A DNA stretch of 64,000 nucleotides, taken from NCBI GenBank assembly GCA_022846035.1, contig AP025580.1, positions 558,001 through 622,000 on the forward strand, in the 5' to 3' direction. This DNA is from Christensenellaceae bacterium. GTDB lineage: Bacteria > Bacillota > Clostridia > Christensenellales > Christensenellaceae. Below, piece after piece: positions 54,861 through 62,450 of this stretch; positions within the stretch are counted from its first letter, which is position 1; every line of letters begins with the position of its first letter. The position numbers were made by a program, and so were the translations under genes. The notes beneath the pieces are model-generated. The model had not been told where the DNA came from. It saw only the letters and a program-made list of their open reading frames with translations, and searched no databases.

Positions 54861-55676
54861 ATGGACAGAAGATTTGATATGATGAAGCGAAAAAGGAAAA
54901 AAGCATTTACATTAATAGAACTGATCGTTGTGATCGCGATCATCGGCGTATTGGTGGCGATCCTTGTTCCGGCGATGATGGGAATTGTCGGCGACGCGCA
55001 GGAGAGCACCTGCGCGGCAAACAGGGATACTGCCGCAAGGAACGTAACGCACTGGCTGGCGTTGCAAAAGGCCAAGGGCAATACGGATGAAAGCGCCCTT
55101 ATTGACGAGGCGATGGAGCAGGCCTTTGGCGGCGGCGCGGTTAAGACGGGAGACAAAAGGTATAGCGGACTTTGCCCGACAGACGGGGAATATAAAATCA
55201 CGGTTGCGGGAGACGGAAAAGCAGCGTGCGCGTGCAGCGTACACGAAAGCGAAGAGCAGCCCGACGACCCGCCTGCCCCCGGAAAGACGGACGAAGAATA
55301 TATACAGGATTTATGGTCCATGGACATCGTTAAGGACTATTTCGCCAATAAGCCCGCAAGATCCACGCTGGATTCGAGTGCTTCACACGGCTCGGCGATC
55401 GCGGGACAGATCAACCGGCTATTGCAGGAGCAATTTGGCGCGGACGCCGCGAACATCAGTTGGCGGATTTATAAGAACGGCGCCGACGATTATACGATTA
55501 CGTGGGCGAATATCGACATTTCAGGACTCGATCCGGCAGACAAGGACCGTTTTCCGGTCACGCGCTACCAAACCAAATCCGGCGTCACGGAAACAGGCAC
55601 GATATGTATCGGCACCAAGACGACGGAAGGGGCAACTTATAACGTCCTTGACGGCGGAACCTTTGAAAAAACCTGA
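54861..55676 (+). CDS. Orphan type IV prepilin-like protein
   Basis: A 271-residue pseudopilin candidate. After a short basic leader comes the class III signal KRKRKKA-FTLIELIVVIAIIG, with cleavage expected before Phe and the conserved Glu at +5; the -1 residue is Ala rather than the usual Gly. The hydrophobic helix (about 17-40) is followed by a globular domain with a C-terminal half of unknown fold (KDYFANKPARSTLDSSASHG; ADDYTITWANIDISG) and a Cys pair GKAACACSV. No peptidase, ATPase or other pilus gene is adjacent. The ribosome site before 54861 is weak; in-frame ATGs at 54879 and 54882 are alternatives. Confidence 0.8.
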   Translation: MDRRFDMMKRKRKKAFTLIELIVVIAIIGVLVAILVPAMMGIVGDAQESTCAANRDTAARNVTHWLALQKAKGNTDESALIDEAMEQAFGGGAVKTGDKRYSGLCPTDGEYKITVAGDGKAACACSVHESEEQPDDPPAPGKTDEEYIQDLWSMDIVKDYFANKPARSTLDSSASHGSAIAGQINRLLQEQFGADAANISWRIYKNGADDYTITWANIDISGLDPADKDRFPVTRYQTKSGVTETGTICIGTKTTEGATYNVLDGGTFEKT

Positions 55677-55693
55677 AAATCAGGAAAAGGCGG

Positions 55694-56455
55694 TTATTTC
55701 ATCGCGCCCCAAAAAGTCATGATCGAGCTGTCGGGCAGGATTTTGGCAAAGAACATATGCAGTTTATTGAAAATACCGTAAACGGAAACGTCCTTTTCGC
55801 GCTGGGCGTCGCGGAGCGCCCGCGAGACGACGTTTTCGGGTTTTGACAGGAAGAGGAAGTTTTTGACCGCCCCTTTGCTGGCGTTCTTTTGGGCGACGTC
55901 GAAAAATTCCGTTTTGGTCCAGCCGGGGCAAACCGCCGTGACGGACACGCCCTTTTTATTGAGCTCGCGGTTTAAGGCGCGCGAATAACTTAGGACAAAG
56001 GCTTTGGAAGCGGCGTAGATATTCATGTCGGGAAGCGGCTGGAAAGCGGCGGTGGACGCGATTTCGATGATATGGCCGCCAGCAAGCATATGGGGGATAC
56101 ACGCCATCGTAAGGGCCACGAGCGCGCGAACGTCAAGATCGATCATGGCGAGCGCATCCTGCTCGCGCACCTGCTCAAAATCACCGAATTTGGCAAAGCC
56201 CGAGCAGTTTACAAGAAGCTGCACGCCGGGCTTTTCTTCGCTGAGCGTCTGCTTTAACGCCTCGATATGAGACATATCCGTCAGGTCGTAAGCGAAAATA
56301 CGCAGGGGCGTTTCCACTTCCTGGCGAAGCTCCTCGAGCCGTTCTTTCCTGCGCGCGATGACCCAGATTTCGTCTAAGGATCTTTGCGCGCTTACCTGTT
56401 TGACGAATTCTTTCCCCATGCCTGAGGAAGCTCCTGTGATGATTGCAATTTTCAC
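55694..56455 (-). CDS. Short-chain dehydrogenase/reductase
   Basis: A 253-residue classical SDR. The Rossmann motif is IAIITGASSGMGKEF (TGxxxGxG), followed by the NCSG strand motif LLVNCSGFAKFG near residue 85 and the catalytic Ser/Tyr/Lys in EIASTAAFQ and YAASKAFVLSYSRAL. The GTG at 56455 follows AGAGGTG and gives the standard N-terminus VKIAIITGASSG; an in-frame extension to 56476 would include the ribosome site. It follows a second SDR (56515-57267) on the same strand. The C-terminal hydrophobic segment is typical of DltE/YqjQ-like SDRs. Substrate unknown. Confidence 0.85.
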   Translation of the reverse strand: MKIAIITGASSGMGKEFVKQVSAQRSLDEIWVIARRKERLEELRQEVETPLRIFAYDLTDMSHIEALKQTLSEEKPGVQLLVNCSGFAKFGDFEQVREQDALAMIDLDVRALVALTMACIPHMLAGGHIIEIASTAAFQPLPDMNIYAASKAFVLSYSRALNRELNKKGVSVTAVCPGWTKTEFFDVAQKNASKGAVKNFLFLSKPENVVSRALRDAQREKDVSVYGIFNKLHMFFAKILPDSSIMTFWGAMK

Positions 56456-56514
56456 GCCCTGACACCTCTTTTTCAAGTCTTTGTGCTATTGATAAACAGC
56501 TTCTGATAAGAGTA

Positions 56515-57267
56515 TCAGCCCTTTTTGGAATTTTGGAAGCCGTAAGCCATTTTGGCGACGAGGCCGTCCGGCAGCAGCTTTGAGAAAAAGCGCGCGCCTT
56601 TCATGACCGCGCCGGGCACGATAACCGTTTTTCCGGCGAACATTTTTTTGACCGCATAGGCGGCGACCGCTTCCGAGGACAGGCCGTGCAGCCCGAACTG
56701 TACGCCCGCCGTCTGGTTGAATTCGGTGTTGACGGGGCCGGGACACAGCGCGCCGATATATACGTGCCGTCCCGCCTTTTTCAGCTCTTCGCGAATAGCC
56801 TGCGTCAGGCGCAGCACGTACGCCTTGGCAGCGTAGTAGGACGAGAAGAGCGGACCGGGCATGAAAGCGGCGGACGAGGCGACGTTGAGAATATGTCCCT
56901 GGTCCTTTTTGATGAAATCCTTTAAGAACAGCTTGCAAAGAATGTGCACGGAGACGACGTCAACACCGATCATGTTAAGCTCCGCGTCAAGGTCCGTCTC
57001 GTCAAAAGCGCCGAATACGCCGTAACCGGCGTTGTTGATGAGGATTCCGATGTCCTCGGCGCGGACGGCCTCGTAAAGGCGCAGGCATTCTTCCTTTTGG
57101 GACAGGTCGGCAGGGAAAATTTCCACATGGGTAGGAAGCTCGCTTTTAAGCTGCGCGAGCCGGTCTTTGCGCCGCGCGGTAACGATGAGGTCGTAGCCCT
57201 TTTCGCTCAGGACCCTTGCAATATCCCGCCCGATACCCGAGCTTGCTCCTGTGATCAATGCTTTCAT
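56515..57267 (-). CDS. Short-chain dehydrogenase/reductase
   Basis: A 250-residue classical SDR. It has ALITGASSGIGRDIARVL at the N-terminus, an Arg-rich NADP-type loop (TARRKDRL), INNAGYGVFGAF near residue 79, and catalytic residues in NVASSAAFM and YYAAKAYVLRLTQAI. The close similarity in layout to the neighbouring SDR suggests tandem duplication. It belongs with SDRs that act on lipids or ketones, but specificity is unknown. It diverges from the amidase lipoprotein gene. Confidence 0.86.
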   Translation of the reverse strand: MKALITGASSGIGRDIARVLSEKGYDLIVTARRKDRLAQLKSELPTHVEIFPADLSQKEECLRLYEAVRAEDIGILINNAGYGVFGAFDETDLDAELNMIGVDVVSVHILCKLFLKDFIKKDQGHILNVASSAAFMPGPLFSSYYAAKAYVLRLTQAIREELKKAGRHVYIGALCPGPVNTEFNQTAGVQFGLHGLSSEAVAAYAVKKMFAGKTVIVPGAVMKGARFFSKLLPDGLVAKMAYGFQNSKKG

Positions 57268-57371
57268 AGCTGCCTCCCGCTTTGTTTTTGTTTCATTATA
57301 ACACGATCGGGGGAGATTGTGTATTGCGGCCGATACGTTTATAATAAAAGGGAAATAAAAAGGAGAAGCGC

Positions 57372-58406
57372 ATGAATAAACGGATTATTTGTATCGTTTG
57401 CATTATCATAGTTGGCGTGGCGCTTATGGCGTGCGCCGCACAGAGCGAGCCGCCCACGGTGGAACCGGAGGCGGACGCTACGGCAACGCCGCTTCCGACA
57501 GTTTTGCCCACGCAAACGGCAACGCCGGCCCCCGAGCCTACGCCCACGCCCGACCCGACGCTTAAAAGCGGGATGGAAAGCGAGGCGGTCATGGCGCTGC
57601 AAAAGCGGCTTTCTGAGCTGGGATACCTCAAAATAGACGAATTTACTACCAGATATGGTCCGGCGACGCAAAGGGCTGTGACGCTGTTCCAAAAGCAGAA
57701 CGATCTGAGCGCGGACGGGATCGCGGGGGAGCAGACGCTCGCGCGTATTTACGCGGACGACGCGAAAGTATGCACGCTGCCGCTTTCGGGCGTTACGATC
57801 GGCATAGACCCGGGACACCAGGCAAAAGGGAATTCGCAGACAGAGCCGCAGGCGCCGGATTCTTCCGTTAAGAAAGCAAAGGTATCTTCGGGCGCGGACG
57901 GAAAGAATACGGGCACGCCGGAATATAAGATCACGCTGGCGGTGGGGCTTAAGCTGCGGGAACTGCTGGAGGAAAACGGAGCGGAAGTGGTGATGACGCG
58001 CGAAAGCTCGGACGTGGATATTTCCAACAAACAGCGCGCGCAGATGTTGAGCGACGCGGGGGTTGACCTCGCTGTCCGGCTGCACTGCGACGGCGTGGAC
58101 GATTCTTCGGTACACGGCGCGCTCATGCTCGTTCCGAGCGGACCGTATACGGAAAAGATCGCGGAGCAAAGCGGCGCGGCGGGGGAAGCGATTTTGAACG
58201 CTTTTGTAAACGAGACGGGCGCGAAGAACCGAGGCATAAGCAAGCGGGACGACCAGACCGGTTTTAACTGGAGCAGCGTGCCCGTATGCAACATGGAGAT
58301 GGGCTGCCTTTCCAACGACAATGAGGAAGCATTGCTGATTTCGGACGATTACCAGCAGAAATGCGCGCAAGGTATCCTGCAGGGGATCCTTGATTATTTT
58401 GCATAA
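57372..58406 (+). CDS. Lipoprotein N-acetylmuramoyl-L-alanine amidase with peptidoglycan-binding domain
   Basis: A 344-residue cell-wall hydrolase. The signal peptide ends in a lipobox (VALMAC, Cys21), so it should be lipid-anchored outside the membrane. A Pro/Thr/Glu-rich linker (about 25-62) follows. A PG_binding_1 domain (about 65-120: GMESEAVMALQKRLSELGYL, YGPATQRAVTLFQKQ) comes next. An Amidase_3 catalytic domain (about 138-342) has zinc ligands in IGIDPGHQ, the Glu in GTPEYKITLAVGLKL and His in VRLHCDGVD, with a late catalytic Glu in NMEMGCLSND. AGGAG precedes the ATG. Confidence 0.93.
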   Translation: MNKRIICIVCIIIVGVALMACAAQSEPPTVEPEADATATPLPTVLPTQTATPAPEPTPTPDPTLKSGMESEAVMALQKRLSELGYLKIDEFTTRYGPATQRAVTLFQKQNDLSADGIAGEQTLARIYADDAKVCTLPLSGVTIGIDPGHQAKGNSQTEPQAPDSSVKKAKVSSGADGKNTGTPEYKITLAVGLKLRELLEENGAEVVMTRESSDVDISNKQRAQMLSDAGVDLAVRLHCDGVDDSSVHGALMLVPSGPYTEKIAEQSGAAGEAILNAFVNETGAKNRGISKRDDQTGFNWSSVPVCNMEMGCLSNDNEEALLISDDYQQKCAQGILQGILDYFA

Positions 58407-58490
58407 GGACCGGATAAGGCGTTTGCGACTTGTTTTCGTTAAAACGGGATGTTATACTGAAAAAAAGCAAAGAAAGACGAGGAGAAAGAC

Positions 58491-59729
58491 ATGAGTTCGG
58501 TGTTAAAGGTCGCGCAGGCGGCAAAAGACGCAAAAACGGCAATGAACAAGCTCTCGACCATCGAAAAGAACAAGATTCTGGAAGCGATGGCGCAGGGGCT
58601 TTTAAACCATACGGAATTTATTTTGAAACAGAACATGCTGGATGTGGAAGCGGCGAAAGAAAAAGGCCGTACACCGGCGTTGATCGACAGGCTTGCGCTG
58701 ACTAAGGCGCGGCTGCAGGATATGGCGCAGGGGCTTCGGGACGTGGCGGCGCTGGCCGATCCGGTTGGCGAGATTATACATGGAACAAAACGGCCCAACG
58801 GTCTTGTGATCGCGAAAAAACGCGTGCCGATGGGCGTGATCGGTATCATCTATGAAGCGCGGCCGAATGTGACGGCGGACGCGATCGGTTTGTGCCTGAA
58901 AACGTCCAATGCTGTCGTTTTGAAAGGCGGCAGCGAGGCTATCCATTCCAACTCGGCGGTGGCGGACGTAATGATCCAGGCGGGCGAGGTCGCGGGGCTG
59001 CCCAAGGGGGCGGTCGGGCTTATCCGCGACATATCGCGCGACGCGGTTACAGAAATGATGAAATTAAACGACATGATCGACGTGCTCATCCCGCGCGGCG
59101 GGGCGGGGCTTATCCAGTCGGTGGTGCAAAACGCGACCATTCCGGTCATCGAGACGGGAACGGGCAACTGCCATATTTATGTGGATAAATCGGCGGATCT
59201 TGCTATGGCGGCGAAAATCACGGTGAACGCGAAAACGACGCGTCCGGCGGTATGCAACGCGGCGGAAAGCCTGCTCGTGCACAAGGATGTGGCGGCGGAG
59301 TTTTTGCCGAAGGTGTTCGCCGACCTCAAAAAAGAGGGCGTGGAGATACGCGGCTGCGAGGTTAGTCAGAAATACGGCGCGTCCGCGGCGACGCAGGAGG
59401 ATTACGAAACCGAATTCCTCGATTATATCATCGCGGTAAAGGTCGTGTGGGATGTGGACGAAGCGATCGCGCACATCAATAAATACAGCACGGGGCATTC
59501 GGAAGCGATCATTACCAACGACTATAAGAACGCGGAGAAATTCAAGGACGAGGTGGACAGCGCGGCGGTGTATGTCAACGCGAGCACACGCTTTACGGAT
59601 GGTTTTGAGTTTGGTTTCGGCGCGGAGATCGGGATTTCCACGCAAAAGCTGCACGCGCGCGGGCCGATGGGGCTTGAGGAGCTGACGACGGTCAAGTATG
59701 TGATAGACGGCAACGGACAGGTACGTTAA
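58491..59729 (+). CDS. proA: Gamma-glutamyl phosphate reductase
   Basis: The second step of proline synthesis: NADPH reduction of glutamyl-5-phosphate. The 412-residue ALDH-fold enzyme shows VPMGVIGIIYEARPNVTADA near residue 106, KGGSEAIHSN near 140, the catalytic Cys in TRPAVCNAAESLLVH near 254, and the C-terminal RFTDGFEFGFGAEIGISTQ and GPMGLEELTT blocks. proB is not beside it. AGGAGA precedes the ATG. The small membrane protein 23 bases downstream may be co-transcribed. Confidence 0.96.
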   Translation: MSSVLKVAQAAKDAKTAMNKLSTIEKNKILEAMAQGLLNHTEFILKQNMLDVEAAKEKGRTPALIDRLALTKARLQDMAQGLRDVAALADPVGEIIHGTKRPNGLVIAKKRVPMGVIGIIYEARPNVTADAIGLCLKTSNAVVLKGGSEAIHSNSAVADVMIQAGEVAGLPKGAVGLIRDISRDAVTEMMKLNDMIDVLIPRGGAGLIQSVVQNATIPVIETGTGNCHIYVDKSADLAMAAKITVNAKTTRPAVCNAAESLLVHKDVAAEFLPKVFADLKKEGVEIRGCEVSQKYGASAATQEDYETEFLDYIIAVKVVWDVDEAIAHINKYSTGHSEAIITNDYKNAEKFKDEVDSAAVYVNASTRFTDGFEFGFGAEIGISTQKLHARGPMGLEELTTVKYVIDGNGQVR

Positions 59730-59752
59730 ATAATCATCAGGAGGATTTGGAC

Positions 59753-60364
59753 ATGGATAACCAGGATTTGATACCGGAAATGGACTTTGAACCGGAGGAA
59801 CTTGCAAAAAGGGTCAGGCAGCACAGGATCGCGGGAGTGATTATTGCCGTATGCTTGATCGTAATGGGACTTTTGATGGTGTTTATGCCGTTTTTGGGCA
59901 GCGTCAGCATTAACAATACGCTGGGGCTGGGCGTGCTTTTGCTGGGCGTTTATGAGCTGATCATTTATTTCCGCACGGCGGCCGCGTTCCGCAACGCGGC
60001 GACGCTTATCAGCGGATTTATCCTCGCCATTATGGGCGTGGTCATCCTTGTGCTCTCGCTGGGCGATCCGGCGAGTCAGATCGCGATAATGAACATCTTT
60101 ACCATCGTGCTTGGGTTTGTGACGATTTACCGTGGATTTTTGCAGATGTTCGCGTGCAGGCGTTTTCGCGGCCTCGATGAAAAAGATACGGGATGGCTTT
60201 CCACAAGCGGGATATTGAACATTGTCCTTGGCATTATCATTGTGGTGGTGCCGTTTACGGGCTGGCTTACATCCGCAGTGGTGATCGGCATTTACCTTGC
60301 GATCGCGGGTGTCGCGCTTCTTACAGAGGCGATGGCCGGAAAGACGGCGGTCAATAAAAGGTAA
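59753..60364 (+). CDS. DUF308 (HdeD-like) membrane protein
   Basis: A 203-residue membrane protein. An acidic N-terminus precedes six hydrophobic segments arranged as repeated pairs (IAGVIIAVCLIVMGLLMVF; LGLGVLLLGVYELIIYF; FILAIMGVVILVL; and so on), the DUF308 pattern. The ATG at 59753 is 8 bases after CAGGAGG; an in-frame TTG two codons earlier is less suitable. Function unknown; HdeD in E. coli is tied to acid resistance, which need not apply here. Confidence 0.8.
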   Translation: MDNQDLIPEMDFEPEELAKRVRQHRIAGVIIAVCLIVMGLLMVFMPFLGSVSINNTLGLGVLLLGVYELIIYFRTAAAFRNAATLISGFILAIMGVVILVLSLGDPASQIAIMNIFTIVLGFVTIYRGFLQMFACRRFRGLDEKDTGWLSTSGILNIVLGIIIVVVPFTGWLTSAVVIGIYLAIAGVALLTEAMAGKTAVNKR

Positions 60365-60382
60365 AGGATATTATGGGAAATC

Positions 60383-60416
60383 AAAAGAAGCTGCCATAAA
60401 AGGCAGCTTCTTTTTG
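60383..60416. terminator. Bidirectional terminator
   Basis: AAAAGAAGCTGCC and GGCAGCTTCTTTT form a stem between the convergent DUF308 gene and the accessory cassette. Confidence 0.92.
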
Positions 60417-60426
60417 TTGTATAAAA

Positions 60427-61023
60427 TCAAGTAAGCGTAACATCAACGTCCTCTTCAACGATGGCGTTGCCACCGACCGTAATGTTGTTGGGTACACCAA
60501 TTTCAGAAAATGCCCAGCAATTCAAGGGATCGGATGTGTCGATGAATATTTCCAGCCGATAGCCGTTTTCAAACTCAAGTATTAGGTCGCCGAATTTGGA
60601 CACATTTATTTTTTTGACGATAAAACCTGTTGTCTGCTCATAAACGGGTTTAAAATTTTGTTCGACGATCTCGTCAAAGCGGCTTCCACTGTATTCATCA
60701 TAATGAAAGCCCGTTTCTTCTATGTTATCCATTATAGTTAAGCCATGCTCTTTCAAGAAAGAATGGCTTGGTTGAAATATATCCTGCCGTGTCAAAATAA
60801 CCCTGCCCTGATACGTCCAACGGAAATTACAAAAAGAGTCTAAAGCATAATCTGATTCGATCCGCTTTATTGTCTTTAATTGTTCATGCACAATTTTTTC
60901 GCTCCGGTTCGCAGGGAAAAAACCGCAGGTCACGGCATCATCTAACCGATATATTTCCGCTACTCGTTGTCCTAGAAGTGTGCTTACTTTATCTTTGATT
61001 TTTTGAATTTCTTGTTTTTTCAT
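60427..61023 (-). CDS. Hypothetical protein of DUF4417 cassette, 198 aa
   Basis: I do not recognise this family. The 198 residues are mixed alpha/beta. A helical N-terminus (KIKDKVSTLLGQRVAEIYRL) is followed by a beta-rich C-terminal half with LILEFENGYRLEIFIDT and an acidic end (NAIVEEDVDVTLT). No membrane segment or known catalytic motif is visible. Size, cytosolic acidic character and position behind a small basic protein would be compatible with an immunity or antitoxin-like role, but that is inference. AAGGAGAGC precedes the ATG, 11 bases after the upstream stop. Base composition is more AT-rich than its flanks. Confidence 0.7.
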   Translation of the reverse strand: MKKQEIQKIKDKVSTLLGQRVAEIYRLDDAVTCGFFPANRSEKIVHEQLKTIKRIESDYALDSFCNFRWTYQGRVILTRQDIFQPSHSFLKEHGLTIMDNIEETGFHYDEYSGSRFDEIVEQNFKPVYEQTTGFIVKKINVSKFGDLILEFENGYRLEIFIDTSDPLNCWAFSEIGVPNNITVGGNAIVEEDVDVTLT

Positions 61024-61034
61024 GATTGCTCTCC

Positions 61035-61277
61035 TTATTTTTTGAACATATCTTTTGCAATTGCTAAAATTTCTTGAAAACTATATCCCTGACCACTGAT
61101 TTCACGATGAAGCTGAGTTTGCTGATTTACATCCAGATTTAATTGCTTAGATATAGAACGCACCTGCTCGTTTTGGGCCTTACTACTAAAAGGAGCTTTT
61201 CCTATTTTGTGTCCGATTTTTACGCGCAGTCCAATTGATCTACTTCTTCCGCCGGAACCAAATCCCCTGCCGCCCAT
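61035..61277 (-). CDS. Small basic Gly-rich protein (MGGRG type), 80 aa
   Basis: A basic 80-residue protein beginning MGGRGFGSGGRSRSIG, a Gly/Arg/Ser-rich flexible head. A compact helical C-terminal domain follows (KAQNEQVRSISKQLNLDV, then LHREISGQGYSFQEILAIAK). The C-terminal pattern resembles short domains found at the ends of polymorphic-toxin and phage-encoded proteins, from memory and unverified. Its ATG shares one base with the stop of the DUF4417 gene (TGATG), implying tight co-expression. Confidence 0.7.
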   Translation of the reverse strand: MGGRGFGSGGRSRSIGLRVKIGHKIGKAPFSSKAQNEQVRSISKQLNLDVNQQTQLHREISGQGYSFQEILAIAKDMFKK

Positions 61278-61918
61278 CAGGAATCACTTCCCCTCTGGGC
61301 TTTTGCCGTAATTGACTCATGCGGTATTTCTATCATATCACATAAATCGGCCATTTCAGGGAAAGGATTTGTGTAGCAAAGCACTTTTTGGGGCATAAGC
61401 CGCTTTATCATCTCAATAAAGCCAGGAAGATATAAATCCTTGTATTTTTTTGCGCCTAATGTGGAGACCGCTACCACCGCGCCCGGCTCTATCCCGTCAA
61501 AACAAAAATCGTAACTGCGCGTATCGCCCCATGTTACAGTCGGGATCACAGTAAGACCTTTTTGCTGCCAGTACGCACCCATCCAGCTTTGGCGAAATAC
61601 ATTGTATAGCTGTAACGCAAGCGGCATATTGGTGTACAGGCTGAAATCCGGCGACAATACCTGTTTATATTGCCTGAGCCGTTCAATGCTTCTTTGCGGC
61701 CGGTTCCATGCGCTTTCAAATTTTACATCATCAAGAAAAAAGTGTACTGTTTTTCCTTTGTTCGCAGCGTCTTTTGTCTTGGTATTATGATAGCCTATGA
61801 ATTGCAGGTTATCCAAATCAATATCCTGCCTATGGATGAGCGGGATCTCGTAGCGGCTTAAGCCGGTATAAGCATTTCGTAGAAATAAATCATGGTTCCT
61901 TAAATCAAAACTTTTCAT
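61277..61918 (-). CDS. DUF4417-family protein
   Basis: A 213-residue protein matching the DUF4417 family seen in phages and mobile regions. Recognisable blocks are IPLIHRQDIDLDNLQFIGYH, HFFLDDVKFESAWNRPQRSI near residue 59, LSPDFSLYTNMPLALQLYN near 88, and a core with WGDTRSYDFCFDGIEPGAVV near 130. The DFSLYTNMP and FCFDGI segments are the most conserved. Function is unknown. It is the first gene of a three-gene minus-strand cassette. AAGGTG 6 bases before the ATG is the ribosome site and lies inside an 11-base match to the neighbouring candidate sRNA. Confidence 0.8.
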   Translation of the reverse strand: MKSFDLRNHDLFLRNAYTGLSRYEIPLIHRQDIDLDNLQFIGYHNTKTKDAANKGKTVHFFLDDVKFESAWNRPQRSIERLRQYKQVLSPDFSLYTNMPLALQLYNVFRQSWMGAYWQQKGLTVIPTVTWGDTRSYDFCFDGIEPGAVVAVSTLGAKKYKDLYLPGFIEMIKRLMPQKVLCYTNPFPEMADLCDMIEIPHESITAKAQRGSDS

Positions 61919-61944
61919 ATTATAGCACCTTCTTTTTTATTTCG

Positions 61945-61973
61945 TTGCAGAAATTGTAAAAATGCGCTATAAT
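61945..61973 (+). promoter_or_regulatory. Plus-strand promoter of candidate sRNA
   Basis: TTGCAG, a 17-bp spacer and a perfect TATAAT. No gene starts downstream before a strong terminator at 62016-62056, so the product would be a short RNA. Confidence 0.65.
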
Positions 61974-61994
61974 ATGACTTGCTTAAGGTGTGTT

Positions 61995-62000
61995 ATTATA
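61995..62000 (-). promoter_or_regulatory. Extended -10 element of DUF4417 cassette (TGCTATAAT)
   Basis: On the minus strand TATAAT is preceded by TGC, an extended -10, about 77 bases before the DUF4417 start codon. No good -35 is present at 17 bp. The element overlaps the sRNA region, so the two transcription units face away with overlapping 5' ends. Confidence 0.45.
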
Positions 62001-62015
62001 GCACATCGGTTGCAG

Positions 62016-62056
62016 AGCATATTGGATACTGTTGCCGCAGTTCCAATATGCTTTTT
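62016..62056 (+). terminator. Terminator of candidate sRNA
   Basis: AGCATATTGGA pairs with TCCAATATGCT, with an inner ACTG/CAGT stem, followed by TTTTT. The minus strand has no T-run after the stem, so it acts on plus-strand RNA only. Confidence 0.85.
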
Positions 62057-62133
62057 ATCTGGACTTTTTCATCTGGATTCCCCCTGATTATCTTTTATAT
62101 TAATATCTTACTACATTTTCTTCGCGCGACAAA

Positions 62134-62170
62134 GGACATCCGCGGACATAAAAAGGACATGTGCGGACAT
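62134..62170. repeat. Four helically phased GGACAT repeats
   Basis: GGACAT starts at 62134, 62144, 62155 and 62165, spacings of 10, 11 and 10 bases, so all four face the same side of the DNA helix. The block can also be read as two tandem copies of a 19-base unit, AAAGGACATNNGCGGACAT. It lies upstream (minus sense) of the DUF4417 cassette and just past the 58-aa gene. It could be a multimeric regulator site. Confidence 0.6.
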
Positions 62171-62188
62171 CGATCGTTTGCATAAAAA

Positions 62189-62365
62189 TCAAAGCAAGCT
62201 TAAATAGAAAATAAGTTCTTTTAAGAGACGCTGGCCGTCCGCGTCTAATTTCAATGCCAGGCGGTCGGTCAGGTAATCGATATGGCGCAGGATTTCGGTC
62301 CTGCGCTCTTTGTTTAGCTGGGAAAGATTAAAATCACTGTAAAGCTTCTCTTTGCGGCGGCGCAT
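62189..62365 (-). CDS. Hypothetical helical protein, 58 aa
   Basis: A short gene starting MRRRKEKLYSDFNLSQLNKE, with a predicted all-helical body (TEILRHIDYLTDRLALKLDA, then QRLLKELIFYLSLL). I do not recognise the family. The strong ribosome site GAGGTGAT lies 4-5 bases before the ATG, and codon use is consistent with coding. It is divergent from the XRE regulator with 85 bases between, sharing an operator-like palindrome. It may be part of a regulator-plus-effector pair. Confidence 0.65.
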   Translation of the reverse strand: MRRRKEKLYSDFNLSQLNKERRTEILRHIDYLTDRLALKLDADGQRLLKELIFYLSLL

Positions 62366-62416
62366 ATATCACCTCATAAAAAATCCCGTTTGGGATTATC
62401 AGCATCTCTATTATGC

Positions 62417-62428
62417 TACCAATTGGTA
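62417..62428. promoter_or_regulatory. Operator-like palindrome TACCAATTGGTA
   Basis: A perfect 12-bp palindrome between the 58-aa gene and the XRE regulator, directly after a TATTAT box (62409-62414) that could be the regulator's -10. Such symmetric sites next to cro/cI-type genes are typical autorepressor operators. A second dyad, AATCCC-GTTT-GGGATT, sits at 62382-62397 nearer the 58-aa gene. Confidence 0.6.
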
Positions 62429-62450
62429 ACATGGTCAAGAGGTGAGCAAT

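Larger units (their letters stand above)
61980..62056 (+). ncRNA. Candidate small RNA, about 75 nt, opposite the DUF4417 cassette leader
   Basis: Bounded by a consensus promoter and a strong terminator, the transcript would start near 61980 and end in the T-run near 62056. Its 5' region includes TATTATAGCAC, complementary over 11 bases to GTGCTATAATA, which spans the ribosome binding site and start codon of the DUF4417 mRNA. This suggests base-pairing control of the cassette. No RNA family was recognised. Confidence 0.5.

Noticed and set aside
62048-62185. A 45-codon hydrophobic frame (start MLFIWTFSSGFPLIIFYI) that could be a type I toxin-like peptide
   Set aside because: No ribosome binding site precedes the ATG, the start lies inside the sRNA terminator stem, and its 3' part is the GGACAT repeat block. 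Kept only as a remote possibility.
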